Of a DNA stretch of 64,000 nt, positions 47,682-56,936 are shown one piece after another; the stretch's first letter is position 1, and each line of letters starts with the position of its first letter. Source of the DNA: Promethearchaeota archaeon. GTDB taxonomy: Archaea > Asgardarchaeota > Lokiarchaeia > Sigynarchaeales > SOKP01. The DNA lies in the NCBI GenBank assembly GCA_013375495.1, contig JABXKC010000009.1, forward strand, positions 1 to 64,000. Reading direction: 5' to 3'. A program made the position numbers and the translations under genes. A model generated the notes under the pieces. It saw only the letters and a list, made by a program, of their open reading frames with translations. It made no database searches and was not told where the DNA came from.

Positions 47682-48977
47682 ATGCCAGGTAAAAAATTTG
47701 AAGTTCAAGCGGTAAATGACGATATTCTCGCGAAATTTAGCCTAAAAAATCGATATTCATTTCTAAACAACAATTTAATGGCTATTCTTTCTACGCAAGA
47801 ATTTAATTTCCTTAAAGATGTCCAGCGATTTTGCATGCGTTTCGAGAAGAAAAACGAAATTACACACGGTCCCGACGAAGATATCTACGACTGGGTCCCC
47901 GCATTTGGGGAAAAAGGTTACATAACTCGACAACATACGTTTGATGTATGTGATGTGCATTATGAAGAATGGGGTTTAGCGATGGATTTGATGAGAAACA
48001 TCGCACTTGATTTTTTTGATCCCCAATTTGCTATGGGAGGGGGAGCTACAGTTTTAGCAATCAACCCAGTGTATGAACACCACGAAAATGTTCCAGTAAG
48101 ATTAGAGGCTCTTAAAGCCTTAGTTACTGGGAAATCTCCAGGCGCAATCCTTATTACCGAGCCTGAAAGAGGCTCTGACGCAGTACATCAGTTAACCACA
48201 TGCACCGAGCAAGACGACGGTTCGTTCCTTTTAAATGGTCAAAAAATCTATAACACCAACGCACCTAAATCTAAATGGCTTGTTTCTTACGCAACAGCAG
48301 AACAGAACAACGGAAACACAATGGCTCAATTTTTAATAAATTCAAATTGGGACGGTTTTCTAGTTGAACGGGTTAATATTCCCTGGGTACCCAAGTTGTA
48401 TCTCGGGAAAGAAACTTTCACGAATCTTCGAGTACCCAAAGAATACATATTGGGAGGAGTTGGAAAAGGTCGGGAACACCTATTCGAAGGGTTAGTTCCA
48501 GAAAGAATTTCTATTGCAATAATGGGTGTTAGTGAAGCGTGGGGCGCGCTTGCTTATGCAGTAATCTATGCAAATAATCGAAAGCAATTTAACCAGGAAA
48601 TCCTTAAGTTCCAAGGAGTTGGTTTCTTACTTGCTGATATGTGGGCGAGAACAACCAATTTAACTATTGGACTTTTGAAATTTTGCGAGTCTTATGACGA
48701 GAAATTTGAGAAATTTGGGGGAGAAATTCCTAAGAACATCTCCCAGGCTATGGTCGCTTCTGCAAGCCAATTTAAATATCAAGCAGCCAAACTCTCGAAA
48801 AAGGTGTGTTACGAATGTGCTAATAACATGGGTGGCGCTGGTTTGTGTGATAACACCATGATGCACGATTATCTTAACATTTCGAGAATCCAGGAAATTG
48901 TCGGAGGTAGCCGACAAATTCAACAATATATAATGAGTTTAAGCCTCAGAACTCTCTATAAAATGTCAGTGTCCTAG
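47682..48977 (+). CDS. Acyl-CoA dehydrogenase family protein (paralogue 1)
   Basis: A 431-residue member of the acyl-CoA dehydrogenase family: TEPERGSDAVHQLTTC near 166, NNRKQFNQEILKFQG near 308, and EIVGGSRQIQ near 413. The usual catalytic Glu of the YEGT motif is Gly here (VGGS), whereas GLVPERISIA has a Glu at the position used by long-chain and isovaleryl-CoA dehydrogenases. So it may be active with that base. It shares long identical stretches with the two minus-strand copies at 49131 and 50576. Substrate unknown. Confidence 0.85.
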   Translation: MPGKKFEVQAVNDDILAKFSLKNRYSFLNNNLMAILSTQEFNFLKDVQRFCMRFEKKNEITHGPDEDIYDWVPAFGEKGYITRQHTFDVCDVHYEEWGLAMDLMRNIALDFFDPQFAMGGGATVLAINPVYEHHENVPVRLEALKALVTGKSPGAILITEPERGSDAVHQLTTCTEQDDGSFLLNGQKIYNTNAPKSKWLVSYATAEQNNGNTMAQFLINSNWDGFLVERVNIPWVPKLYLGKETFTNLRVPKEYILGGVGKGREHLFEGLVPERISIAIMGVSEAWGALAYAVIYANNRKQFNQEILKFQGVGFLLADMWARTTNLTIGLLKFCESYDEKFEKFGGEIPKNISQAMVASASQFKYQAAKLSKKVCYECANNMGGAGLCDNTMMHDYLNISRIQEIVGGSRQIQQYIMSLSLRTLYKMSVS

Positions 48978-49130
48978 ATCTTAACTGACATTTTTTTTCA
49001 TTTTTTAATTTTAGGTAATTTGAGGTATTAGTATTTTTTAAGAATATTTATTGTTCTTTGAAGCTCACATTTCACTTTTGAGCTTTTTAGTATATACTCA
49101 GTAAAAATATAAAAAAAAAAGGAAATAAGT

Positions 49131-50435
49131 TTAAATTCCTGTCATCTTGTATAGTTGTCTCATAGCCATGGATAATACATATGTTTGTATCTGTCTCGAA
49201 CCACCTACAATTTCAGCAATCCTTGACATATTTACGAGGTCCTGCATCATAGTATTATCATTTAATCCCGCACCCCCCATAAGATTTGCTGATTCATAGC
49301 AAATCTCTCGGGAAAGTTTTGCAGCGTGATATTTAAATTGGCTTGCAGAAGCGACCATAGCCTGGGAAATATTTTTTGGAATGGTTCCTCCAAATTTCTC
49401 AACTTTACTATCGTAACTCTTACAGAACATTAACAAGCCTAAGGTTACATTCATCAACCTAGCCCATAAATCTGTTAAAAGAAAACCAACTCCTTGGAAT
49501 TTAAGAATCTCCTGATTGAATTGTTTTCTATTGTTAGAATATATAGCTGCGTGAGAAAGGGCGTTCCAACAAGCGGCAATACAATCAATAGCGATTCCAA
49601 TTCTCTCAGGGACCAAGCCCTCGAATAAATGTTCGCGACCTTTTCCTACGCCGCCTAACACATAATCTTTAGGTACTTGTAAATTCGTGAATGTTTCTTT
49701 TCCTAAATGGACTTTTGGTACGTAAGGAATGAAAACACGTTCACATTTCCATCCGTCCCAAGAAGTGTCTATAAGGAATTGAGCCATTGTGTTACCGTTG
49801 TTCTGTTCTGCTGTGGCGTACGCTACAACATAACCTGCTCTAGGAGCGTTGGTGTTGTAAATCTTCTCTCCGTTTAAAAGGAACGAACCATCATCCTGCT
49901 CGGTGCATGTTGTTAACATATGAACCGCATCAGAGCCACGCTCTGGCTCGGTTATTAAAATCGCTCCTGGAGTTTGCCCTGTCACAAATTTTTCCAAAAT
50001 TTCTAACCGTATCGGTACATTATCGTGATGTTCGACTAGCGGATTAATCGCTAGTACGGTGGCGCCTTCTGCCAAAGCAAATTGGGGATTAAAAAAATCT
50101 AAAGCAAGAATCCGCATAAAATCTATAGTAGCACCATACTCCTCGTAATTAATATCGAGCATTTCAAATTTATGAGCTCTTGTTATTAATCCTTCTTCTC
50201 CAAAAGCTGGAATCCAGTCGTAGATATCTTCTTCGGGACCGTGAGTGATCTCGTTTTTCTTCTCGAAGCGCATGCAGAATTTTTGAACCTTCTTTAAAAA
50301 GTTAAATTCGGGAGGTTCTAAAACGGTCATTAAATTAGTGTTTAGGAATTGGTATCTATTCTTCAAACTTAATTTAGATAAAATCTCGTCATTTACAGCT
50401 TGAGTCATATATCTCTTTTTTTTATTTTCTTCCAT
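49131..50435 (-). CDS. Acyl-CoA dehydrogenase family protein (paralogue 2)
   Basis: A 434-residue paralogue with an N-terminal MEENKKKRYM extension, then the same plan: EPERGSDAVHMLTTC, GLVPERIGIA (candidate Glu base), NNRKQFNQEILKF and EIVGGSRQIQ. The FAD-binding core is well conserved. It lies 140 nt from paralogue 3 on the same strand, so the pair arose by tandem duplication. GGAGTAAAAA lies before the ATG. Probably uses an electron-transfer flavoprotein or similar acceptor, not encoded here. Confidence 0.85.
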   Translation of the reverse strand: MEENKKKRYMTQAVNDEILSKLSLKNRYQFLNTNLMTVLEPPEFNFLKKVQKFCMRFEKKNEITHGPEEDIYDWIPAFGEEGLITRAHKFEMLDINYEEYGATIDFMRILALDFFNPQFALAEGATVLAINPLVEHHDNVPIRLEILEKFVTGQTPGAILITEPERGSDAVHMLTTCTEQDDGSFLLNGEKIYNTNAPRAGYVVAYATAEQNNGNTMAQFLIDTSWDGWKCERVFIPYVPKVHLGKETFTNLQVPKDYVLGGVGKGREHLFEGLVPERIGIAIDCIAACWNALSHAAIYSNNRKQFNQEILKFQGVGFLLTDLWARLMNVTLGLLMFCKSYDSKVEKFGGTIPKNISQAMVASASQFKYHAAKLSREICYESANLMGGAGLNDNTMMQDLVNMSRIAEIVGGSRQIQTYVLSMAMRQLYKMTGI

Positions 50436-50575
50436 TTTTTTTACTCCTTTTTTGTTAATCTATTTGAAATTAACTAGAGAAATAGTCTTACTAAGAGAAA
50501 TATGAATTCTCTTTTTAATTTTGTTTATCAGAAAAAAAAAAAAGAGAAAAAAAAAAGTAAAATTTAATGAATTCT

Positions 50576-51880
50576 CTATATCCCAGTCATCTTGTAGAGC
50601 TGTCTCATAGCCATACTGAGGATGTATTGCTGAATTTGTCTAGAGCCCCCCACAATTTCTTGAATTCTGGATATGTTTAGAAGATCATGCATTAATGTAT
50701 TATCCGATAAACCTGCTCCTCCCATGAGATTTGCAGCTTCATAACAGATTTCTCTGGAGAGAGCGCATGTATGGTATTTATATTGACTTGCTCCAGCTAC
50801 CATAGCCTGAGCGAGGTTTTTTGGAATTTCACCGCCATAATGTTCAACTTTAGCGTCGTATTGCTCACAGAATCGCAATAATCCCTGTGTAACATTTGAT
50901 AATCTTGCCCACAAATCCGTTAATAAAAAGCCTACGCCTTGGAATTTTAATATAACCTGGTCAAACTGTTTTCTATTGTTTGCATATATTGCTGCGTGAG
51001 CTATTGCGTTCCAGCACTGAGATGTTGCATCAAGTGCAATACCTATTCTTTCAGGAACTAACCCTTCGAATAGGTGTTCTCGACCTTTTCCAACTCCTCC
51101 AAGAACATATTCCTTAGGAACTCGCAAATCAGTAAGATGTTCATGACCAATCCAGACCTTATTAACCCAAGGGATCATAACACGCTTGCAATCCCATCCA
51201 TCCCAAGAAGTGTCAATAAGGAATTGGGCCATTGTGTTTCCGTTGTTCTGTTCTGCTGTTGCATACGCTACAACGTAACCCGCTTTAGGAGCGTTGGTGT
51301 TGTAAATTTTTTCACCGTTCAAAAGAAACGAGCCGTCGTCCTGTTCGGTGCAGGTTGTTAACATGTGAACTGCGTCTGAGCCACGTTCCGGTTCTGTGAT
51401 CAAAATTGCTCCTGGAGTTTCACCAGTTACAAATTTTTTTAGAATTTCTAATCTGATGGGTATATTTTCGTGATGATAATAAACAGGATTAATAGCTAAA
51501 ATAGTTGCTCCTCCAGCCATAGAAAACATAGGGTCAAAAAAGCTTAAGGTTAAACATCTCATCAATTCTGTTGTTAATCCATTATATGTAAAATCCATAT
51601 CAATTTCTTCGTAGGGATGAGCACGAGATATCAACCCTTCTTTTCCAAAATCGGGAATCCAGTGGTAGAATTCTTCATCTGGAGCGTGAGTGATGTTGTT
51701 CTTTTTTTCGTATCGTATACAAAACTTTTGCGCTTTCTTAAGAAAATTCATTTGTTTTTGATCAAGAATCGTCATAAAATTCGTATTCAAAAACGCGTAT
51801 CTATTTTTTAGACTTAATTTCTCCAGAATCTCTTCATTAATAGCTTGATTCATAAATTTGGTTTTTTCTTCTTCTTCCAT
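50576..51880 (-). CDS. Acyl-CoA dehydrogenase family protein (paralogue 3)
   Basis: A 434-residue paralogue, very close to the one at 49131 (same MEEEEKTKFM-type start, EPERGSDAVHMLTTC, GLVPERIGIALD, EIVGGSRQIQ). Differences cluster in the substrate-facing N-terminal helices (DEEFYHWIPDFGKEG, YNGLTTELMRC), suggesting a different acyl-CoA specificity. The upstream gene of the minus-strand pair. AGGAGATAT precedes the ATG. Confidence 0.85.
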   Translation of the reverse strand: MEEEEKTKFMNQAINEEILEKLSLKNRYAFLNTNFMTILDQKQMNFLKKAQKFCIRYEKKNNITHAPDEEFYHWIPDFGKEGLISRAHPYEEIDMDFTYNGLTTELMRCLTLSFFDPMFSMAGGATILAINPVYYHHENIPIRLEILKKFVTGETPGAILITEPERGSDAVHMLTTCTEQDDGSFLLNGEKIYNTNAPKAGYVVAYATAEQNNGNTMAQFLIDTSWDGWDCKRVMIPWVNKVWIGHEHLTDLRVPKEYVLGGVGKGREHLFEGLVPERIGIALDATSQCWNAIAHAAIYANNRKQFDQVILKFQGVGFLLTDLWARLSNVTQGLLRFCEQYDAKVEHYGGEIPKNLAQAMVAGASQYKYHTCALSREICYEAANLMGGAGLSDNTLMHDLLNISRIQEIVGGSRQIQQYILSMAMRQLYKMTGI

Positions 51881-51997
51881 TTTTTATATCTCCTACTTTT
51901 TAAAATTTTGAATTTTTTATAAGGAATAAATCTATGAAAAGAAAAGCTATCTAACTTTTTAATATTTCTCGAAAATAGTAATAGCCAGTCGATAATT

Positions 51998-52741
51998 TTA
52001 GATAATTAAGTTTTTTAGACGATTCGAAAATTTCTTAGCTATAATTAATCCGGTTTCGAATGGGCAATCTTTCTTAAATTGAATAATTGAAATAAAGTTA
52101 TCAATTCCTATCAAAGATAAGATACCGTATTCTTCGAGTGAGATTAACTCGTTGATTCTTGAATTTCCAATTATAAATCGGCTTTCTAACAACCTTATAA
52201 TATCGGATAAAACGTTGGAACTAAGGTAAGAAACGATAACTCTTCCGGTTTGAGTTAATAAAGCGGAAGAGATGACGAATGAAGAAAAAGTATGGAGTTC
52301 TTTAAAAACTTCAATCAAATCCTTTTGTATTTCTTCTGAAACTAGTTTTTTACTTTCGATGATTTCATCGACATTTTTATCAAAGTTTTGATATTTGGAG
52401 ACTTCACCATCGAAATTTTCAGTTAAATGTCCAAGATCAAATTCATATAAGAATTCGCTTTTAATTGCCCTTAATTGGTTTCTTAACTCAACAAGATTAT
52501 CAGTTCTATCGCTAAATAACGCAAACATTAATTCGCTGGAGTCTGCTTTTTCAACTTCAAAGATAAATCTAAAAGGTCCTACTTCAATTTCTGATAGCTC
52601 TTTTGTTTTCAAAGTCTGCTTTACGAAGGAAAAAATAGCGCTTAAGAAGCTACTAGTAAGTTTAATGTCAAAAATATCTTCATAAGTTTTATAGAAAAGT
52701 AGTTCCCCTGAAGATTTCATTATGAAGATATTTTTTATCAT
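51998..52741 (-). CDS. Probable longin-roadblock protein
   Basis: A 247-residue protein. The first ~115 residues have a longin-like pattern (IKNIFIMKSSGELLFYKTYED, FLSAIFSFVKQ, IEVGPFRFIFEVE), and the C-terminal ~100 resemble a roadblock/LC7 fold (ALLTQTGRVIVSYL, LSLEEYGILSLIGIDNF). Such folds regulate small GTPases in eukaryotes and are expanded in Asgard archaea; a Rab-like GTPase is encoded 3.7 kb away. I assign the folds by pattern only, so this needs a profile search. Last gene after spt5 on the same strand. Confidence 0.5.
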   Translation of the reverse strand: MIKNIFIMKSSGELLFYKTYEDIFDIKLTSSFLSAIFSFVKQTLKTKELSEIEVGPFRFIFEVEKADSSELMFALFSDRTDNLVELRNQLRAIKSEFLYEFDLGHLTENFDGEVSKYQNFDKNVDEIIESKKLVSEEIQKDLIEVFKELHTFSSFVISSALLTQTGRVIVSYLSSNVLSDIIRLLESRFIIGNSRINELISLEEYGILSLIGIDNFISIIQFKKDCPFETGLIIAKKFSNRLKNLII

Positions 52742-52935
52742 AATACTTTGTAGAAATATTTGTTTTTAACTCACGGATAGAGATTTTATAATCTTTTAAT
52801 AATAGTTTAGATTTAAAAACTCTTGTATAAATCGGTATTCTTACCTAAAAGCAATTAGATTACGCCTTTTTTGTCAATAGCTAATAAAAGACGAAATACT
52901 ATCTAATTTCGTATTTTTTTAAGAAAAAAAAGAAT

Positions 52936-53706
52936 TTAGAAGCCATCAAATTTAGCCCACTCATCGTCATCGTCAGCTTCCTCGTCGTCCTCATATAATA
53001 CCTCGGAATTTTCTGTTTTAACACCTTCAGCTGCGTCTTCTTCGTATTCGTCATAATCGTCATCGAAACTAATTGCCTTATCTAAATCGGTTGCTACTTC
53101 CTCATCAGTTAGCTTTATTTCTGGGATCGGTTCCTTTTCGAGTTTCTTCTTTTCAACTAGTTTAAGATAATCTCCATGAATTTTAATTGTTATGGGTGTT
53201 TCTTCTTGTAGTAGACGTACTACAACCTCCTCGCTACTTGATGTATCGTGTGGCATGCGCATAACAATCGCTCTTGACCCTTCAAACACTCCGCTTATAA
53301 TTTCAACCGTATCACCTGATTCTAAATATTCTGTAACGCTTCTAGGGAGTAAAACGTGCTTCAACTCAGTTAAGTCAATATTTTGAACGATTCTTCCTTT
53401 TATGTGAGGAATACCTTGTACAGCTATTTGGACAGATCTCTTTTGAGGAGCTTCAAAGAATACATAACCGGGTAATAATGGGGATACGAGCATCGCTCTA
53501 ATATCAGGAACCGAATCCAAGATTTTAAACCGATAAAAAATTTGTCTTAAGATATTGCTTTCTTGATTAATTGTAGTTCGTACTGCAAATAGAGTAGTAG
53601 CGGGCTCACTTCCATCATCTTTGTCAAACTCAGTTACGACAATGGCATTATCTAATTCCTCATCATCTTTCCCTTTATTTTCTACCGGGTCCTCTTGGTC
53701 AACCAT
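52936..53706 (-). CDS. spt5: Transcription elongation factor Spt5
   Basis: A 256-residue Spt5: an NGN domain (about 35-125, containing PLLPGYVFFEAP) and a KOW domain (about 128-185, GDTVEIISGVFEGSRAIVMR). Unusual for an archaeal Spt5 is the acidic N-terminal leader (~30 residues) and a ~60-residue acidic tail (EEDAAEGVKTENSEV...DDDDEWAKF), absent in many archaea that have only NGN plus KOW. It clamps RNA polymerase during elongation. It follows aif1A on the same strand. Confidence 0.9.
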   Translation of the reverse strand: MVDQEDPVENKGKDDEELDNAIVVTEFDKDDGSEPATTLFAVRTTINQESNILRQIFYRFKILDSVPDIRAMLVSPLLPGYVFFEAPQKRSVQIAVQGIPHIKGRIVQNIDLTELKHVLLPRSVTEYLESGDTVEIISGVFEGSRAIVMRMPHDTSSSEEVVVRLLQEETPITIKIHGDYLKLVEKKKLEKEPIPEIKLTDEEVATDLDKAISFDDDYDEYEEDAAEGVKTENSEVLYEDDEEADDDDEWAKFDGF

Positions 53707-53886
53707 TCTTCTTCACTTTTTCCTTATTTGAATTATCCAAATTTAAGATGCTTAAATTATGATTTCTTAGAACAGAAGTCTAAAATATAAAGGAAATTCT
53801 AAATTAAAAAATTTTGCTTTTTAAAGATATTTAATATTGGAAGCAGAACCTTACCTATTCTCATAAATTCGACTTCTCTTATGTTA

Positions 53887-54273
53887 TTAGAGAGGTATGT
53901 TATTTATATCTAATATTTCTGGAATCCTTCGATTTCTTTCAAGCCAAGAAATTTCTGCATTAGTATATCGCCAAGTTATTTCGCATTTCCCAGGTTTATC
54001 CGGGGTTTCCGTTTCCCAATCCCAAGGAGATACTATTACTAAATCACCCTTCCTTATCCAAACACGTTTTTTAATTTTACCTCTAATCCTACCCACTCTA
54101 TGTTTTCCGTCTTCACAAAATACTCCCATTCGTTCGTTTCCATATATGTCTGTAACTCTACCAAACATTTCCCCAATCCTTTTAGTAGGAAATTTCACAC
54201 GCGTAACAACTGGTGGAACATAAGGACCTCTACTTTTTCCTCTCTTTACTTGTTTTCCTTGCTTTTTAGCCAA
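53887..54273 (-). CDS. eif1A: Translation initiation factor aIF1A
   Basis: A 128-residue aIF1A. A basic N-terminus (KKQGKQVKRGKSRG), the OB fold (MFGRVTDIYGNERMGVFCEDGKHRVGRIRGK) shown here only by its ends MFGRVTDIYG and HRVGRIRGKIKKRVW, and WRYTNAEISWLERN. It works with aIF1 in start-codon selection. The start is TTG 54273 behind AAGGG. It lies between a cupin gene and spt5 on the same strand. Confidence 0.93.
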   Translation of the reverse strand: MAKKQGKQVKRGKSRGPYVPPVVTRVKFPTKRIGEMFGRVTDIYGNERMGVFCEDGKHRVGRIRGKIKKRVWIRKGDLVIVSPWDWETETPDKPGKCEITWRYTNAEISWLERNRRIPEILDINNIPL

Positions 54274-54303
54274 AGTTTTTCCCTTTTTTTTATTTTCTTG
54301 TTA

Positions 54304-54639
54304 CTAGATTTTATCTTCAGGTTTATATTCTCCTTTGATAAAAACGATCTTTATAGTTTTATCACTTTGGTTTCGAATATTGTGCATTTCTTGTGGTTCA
54401 ACCAAGAAGACACTTCCTTCTAAAGCATTTATTTCTTTATCGTTAATAATCATAATGCCATTTCCTTGAACAAAATAGAAGGTTTCATCAATAAACTCGT
54501 GGCCATGAGCTTTTCCAGCTAAAGATTCACCTGGGTTGAGGCGTATAACACCCCAGTCAATACTAGGCCCCCGCATTAAGTATTTAACTCCAGAATCTCC
54601 TCCTCGATACTGAAAATCGTTTTCATTAATGTGTTTGAT
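54304..54639 (-). CDS. Cupin-domain protein with a non-canonical start
   Basis: A single-domain cupin of about 111 residues: HGHEFIDETFYFVQGNG and EPQEMHNI hold the metal-binding His/Glu set. The first canonical start is ATG 54576, but it would remove the typical N-terminus (KHINENDFQYRGGDSGVKYL) that lies upstream in the same frame. The only in-frame codons between the TAG at 54643-54645 and that sequence are AAA and ATC. GGTGAT (54645-54650) is 5 nt before ATC 54639, which I take as the start. Ligand unknown. Upstream of aif1A on the same strand. Confidence 0.75.
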   Translation of the reverse strand: MKHINENDFQYRGGDSGVKYLMRGPSIDWGVIRLNPGESLAGKAHGHEFIDETFYFVQGNGIMIINDKEINALEGSVFLVEPQEMHNIRNQSDKTIKIVFIKGEYKPEDKI

Positions 54640-54739
54640 TTTCTATCACCAAAACTATAACTTATTTATTCAAAACAAATTATCTAAATTAAATTAAGTT
54701 AAAAATCTTATTAATTTTAATTCTAAATAGGTAGATGAT

Positions 54740-55927
54740 ATGTTTTTAGATTTTAATTTTGCTAGCATACCACACCTCATTTTCGGCGTTGGAAAACTAA
54801 AAGAAATATACGAATTAATACCAAAATTTGGTAGTAATGTTCTTTTTGTAATCGGAGGATCATCTCTTAAAAAATCAGGAAAGTGGGATGAAATTGTAAA
54901 TGCGATGCAAAAGAAAGCCATTAATTTCTCAGAAATTTCGGTTAACGGAGAACCAACCCCAACATTAGTTGATGAAGCGGTGAAAAAGTTTAGAAATCAA
55001 AAAATAAAACTTGTTGTTGGAATTGGTGGAGGAAGCGTTATTGATGCGGGTAAAGCGATTTCTGCAATGCTCCCTAAAGTTGATTCAATCAAAAATTACC
55101 TTGAAGGAGTTGGAAATAAAACTCACGATGGTAGGAAAATCCCATATATTGCTGTTCCCACAACATCGGGGACTGGAAGCGAAGCAACTAAGAATGCCGT
55201 TATATCTGAGGTAGGAAGGGGAGGATTTAAGAAATCTCTTCGTCACGATAATTTAATTCCAAATTATGCCGTTATCGATCCTCAACTTGTATTATCCTGC
55301 CCCAGATCAGTCTCTGCATCCTGTGGAATGGATGCCTTCACACAATTACTAGAAGCATTTGTCTCACCTAAAGCAAATCCTTTAACTGATGCATTAGCAA
55401 TGAGTGGTGTAAAGCAAATGAAGGACGCGATTATTCCCGTTTGCAGTGAGAAACATTTAGACTTACATCTAAGAACCGCCATGTCTTATGGTTCATTGAT
55501 GTCCGGAATTGTTCTTGCAAACGCAGGATTAGGAATCGTTCATGGTTTCGCGTCTTCCATAGGAGGTCTGTTTAATATTCCTCACGGTGTCGTATGTGGG
55601 ACGCTACTTGCTGAAAGCACTAAGGTGAATATAAAGAGACTAGAGCTATTAGGTACAGAAGGTGAAAATGCCTTATTCAAGCACGCTATAGTTGGTGCAT
55701 TAATCAATGGAAAGGAAAGTTTTGATGATATTAATGTTCCCTACTATTGTTCGATATTAGTAGATAAGCTAGAAATTTGGACTAAGAAGTTAAACATCGA
55801 TAGGCTAGGCAAGTATGGGATCAACCCTACAGATGTTAATAATATTGTAGAAAGAACGGGATTAAAAAACAATCCAGTTCACCTTACACCCGAAGATTTG
55901 CATGAAATTTTGATAAATCGGATTTAG
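54740..55927 (+). CDS. Iron-containing alcohol dehydrogenase
   Basis: A 395-residue group III alcohol dehydrogenase. GIGGGSVIDAGKAIS near residue 93 binds NAD; metal ligands are expected in CGMDAFTQLLEAF near 197 and in GIVHGFASSIGGLFNIPHG near 268-286. It interconverts aldehydes and alcohols and could work with the aldehyde:ferredoxin oxidoreductase in this window. Single gene. Confidence 0.88.
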   Translation: MFLDFNFASIPHLIFGVGKLKEIYELIPKFGSNVLFVIGGSSLKKSGKWDEIVNAMQKKAINFSEISVNGEPTPTLVDEAVKKFRNQKIKLVVGIGGGSVIDAGKAISAMLPKVDSIKNYLEGVGNKTHDGRKIPYIAVPTTSGTGSEATKNAVISEVGRGGFKKSLRHDNLIPNYAVIDPQLVLSCPRSVSASCGMDAFTQLLEAFVSPKANPLTDALAMSGVKQMKDAIIPVCSEKHLDLHLRTAMSYGSLMSGIVLANAGLGIVHGFASSIGGLFNIPHGVVCGTLLAESTKVNIKRLELLGTEGENALFKHAIVGALINGKESFDDINVPYYCSILVDKLEIWTKKLNIDRLGKYGINPTDVNNIVERTGLKNNPVHLTPEDLHEILINRI

Positions 55928-55966
55928 AATTACTTAAATACTTAAAGAATTTTTATAAGATCAAAT

Positions 55967-56404
55967 TCAATCAAAAGAAAGATATTTTCTCTGTCGCAAA
56001 AAAATCGTACTAATTCCTATTTTCCTTGCTTTTCTACGTAAATCTGCGTCGTTTGATGCTAGATATACTTTATTGTTTTTTTCTTTTAATTCTAAGCAAA
56101 TTTTTAAGAGAAAATCGTCGGTAGTTTCTTCTTTTGATTTTATGTTTTCTTTATAGAGGATATCGAAATTATTATCATTTTTTTCTAGGTATAAAAGTCC
56201 CGATTTTAAATTCATGTGAAACTTGGTAGCATTTGGTTCTCGAAGTTTCTTAGCTTCTAATTCGTTGAGGATTTGCTTATATACAAAAAATCGTGTTATG
56301 CCTTCCAAACTCGAAGTAATTTCGGTTAGGTAATCAATTTTAAACTGAAATGGAAGTAAAACAAAATTAGCGTCAATTATTATGAGATTTTCTAACATTT
56401 CCAC
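55967..56404 (-). CDS. FCF1/UTP24-like PIN-domain nuclease
   Basis: A 145-residue PIN-domain protein. Acidic active-site residues are in LIIIDANFVLLPFQ, in the EETTDDF region near 93, and in ASNDADLRRKARK near 118, the last being typical of the FCF1/UTP24 group that cleaves pre-rRNA in eukaryotes. Function in archaea is probably RNA cleavage. The stop of the Rab-like GTPase gene is 13 nt upstream, on the same strand, suggesting co-transcription. Confidence 0.82.
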   Translation of the reverse strand: MEMLENLIIIDANFVLLPFQFKIDYLTEITSSLEGITRFFVYKQILNELEAKKLREPNATKFHMNLKSGLLYLEKNDNNFDILYKENIKSKEETTDDFLLKICLELKEKNNKVYLASNDADLRRKARKIGISTIFLRQRKYLSFD

Positions 56405-56417
56405 TATAAGTAAATAT

Positions 56418-56936
56418 TTAATGACTTTGACGATCTAATATTCTTTTGGTTAATAAGTTAAATGCATTCTGAACGTTCTCTCCAGATTTACTTGAAACCT
56501 TTAAATAATTGAACAAATTAAATGCTTCTTTAAATTCTAATGCATAATCGTCAGTAACCATTATATCGTTAGATAAATCGTGTTTCGTGCCTAAAAAGAG
56601 AATTGGTAAATCAGGATCCCCTCTTCGGCAAATATTTACCCAATTTTCTAACTTTTCTAATGTAATAGGGCGAGTCAAATCAAACAGTAATAAAGCTCCT
56701 TTTGCACCTAAAACATAACTTTCTAACAAGAATCTGAACCTTTCTTGGCCACCAAAATCCCATAATTGGAGAGTACAGTACTGAGTGTCGATTTCTACTT
56801 CTTTAAGAAAAAATTCAACGCCAATAGTCATACGTGTTTCAGCACTAAATTTTCCTTCTACATAACGATGAAGAAGCGTGGTTTTGCCGACACCGCCTTC
56901 GCCAGCTAAAAGAATTTTTAATATAAACTTTTTCAT
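56418..56936 (-). CDS. Rab/Ras-like small GTPase
   Basis: A 172-residue small GTPase of the Ras superfamily. G1 GEGGVGKTT near residue 12, G2 region TIGVEF, G3 WDFGGQERFR near 60, G4 GTKHDL near 117 (TKxD instead of NKxD), G5 SSKSG near 148. It ends DRQSH with no prenylation cysteine, unlike eukaryotic Rabs. Its possible regulators include the longin-roadblock protein at 51998. First gene of a pair with the FCF1-like nuclease. Confidence 0.92.
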   Translation of the reverse strand: MKKFILKILLAGEGGVGKTTLLHRYVEGKFSAETRMTIGVEFFLKEVEIDTQYCTLQLWDFGGQERFRFLLESYVLGAKGALLLFDLTRPITLEKLENWVNICRRGDPDLPILFLGTKHDLSNDIMVTDDYALEFKEAFNLFNYLKVSSKSGENVQNAFNLLTKRILDRQSH

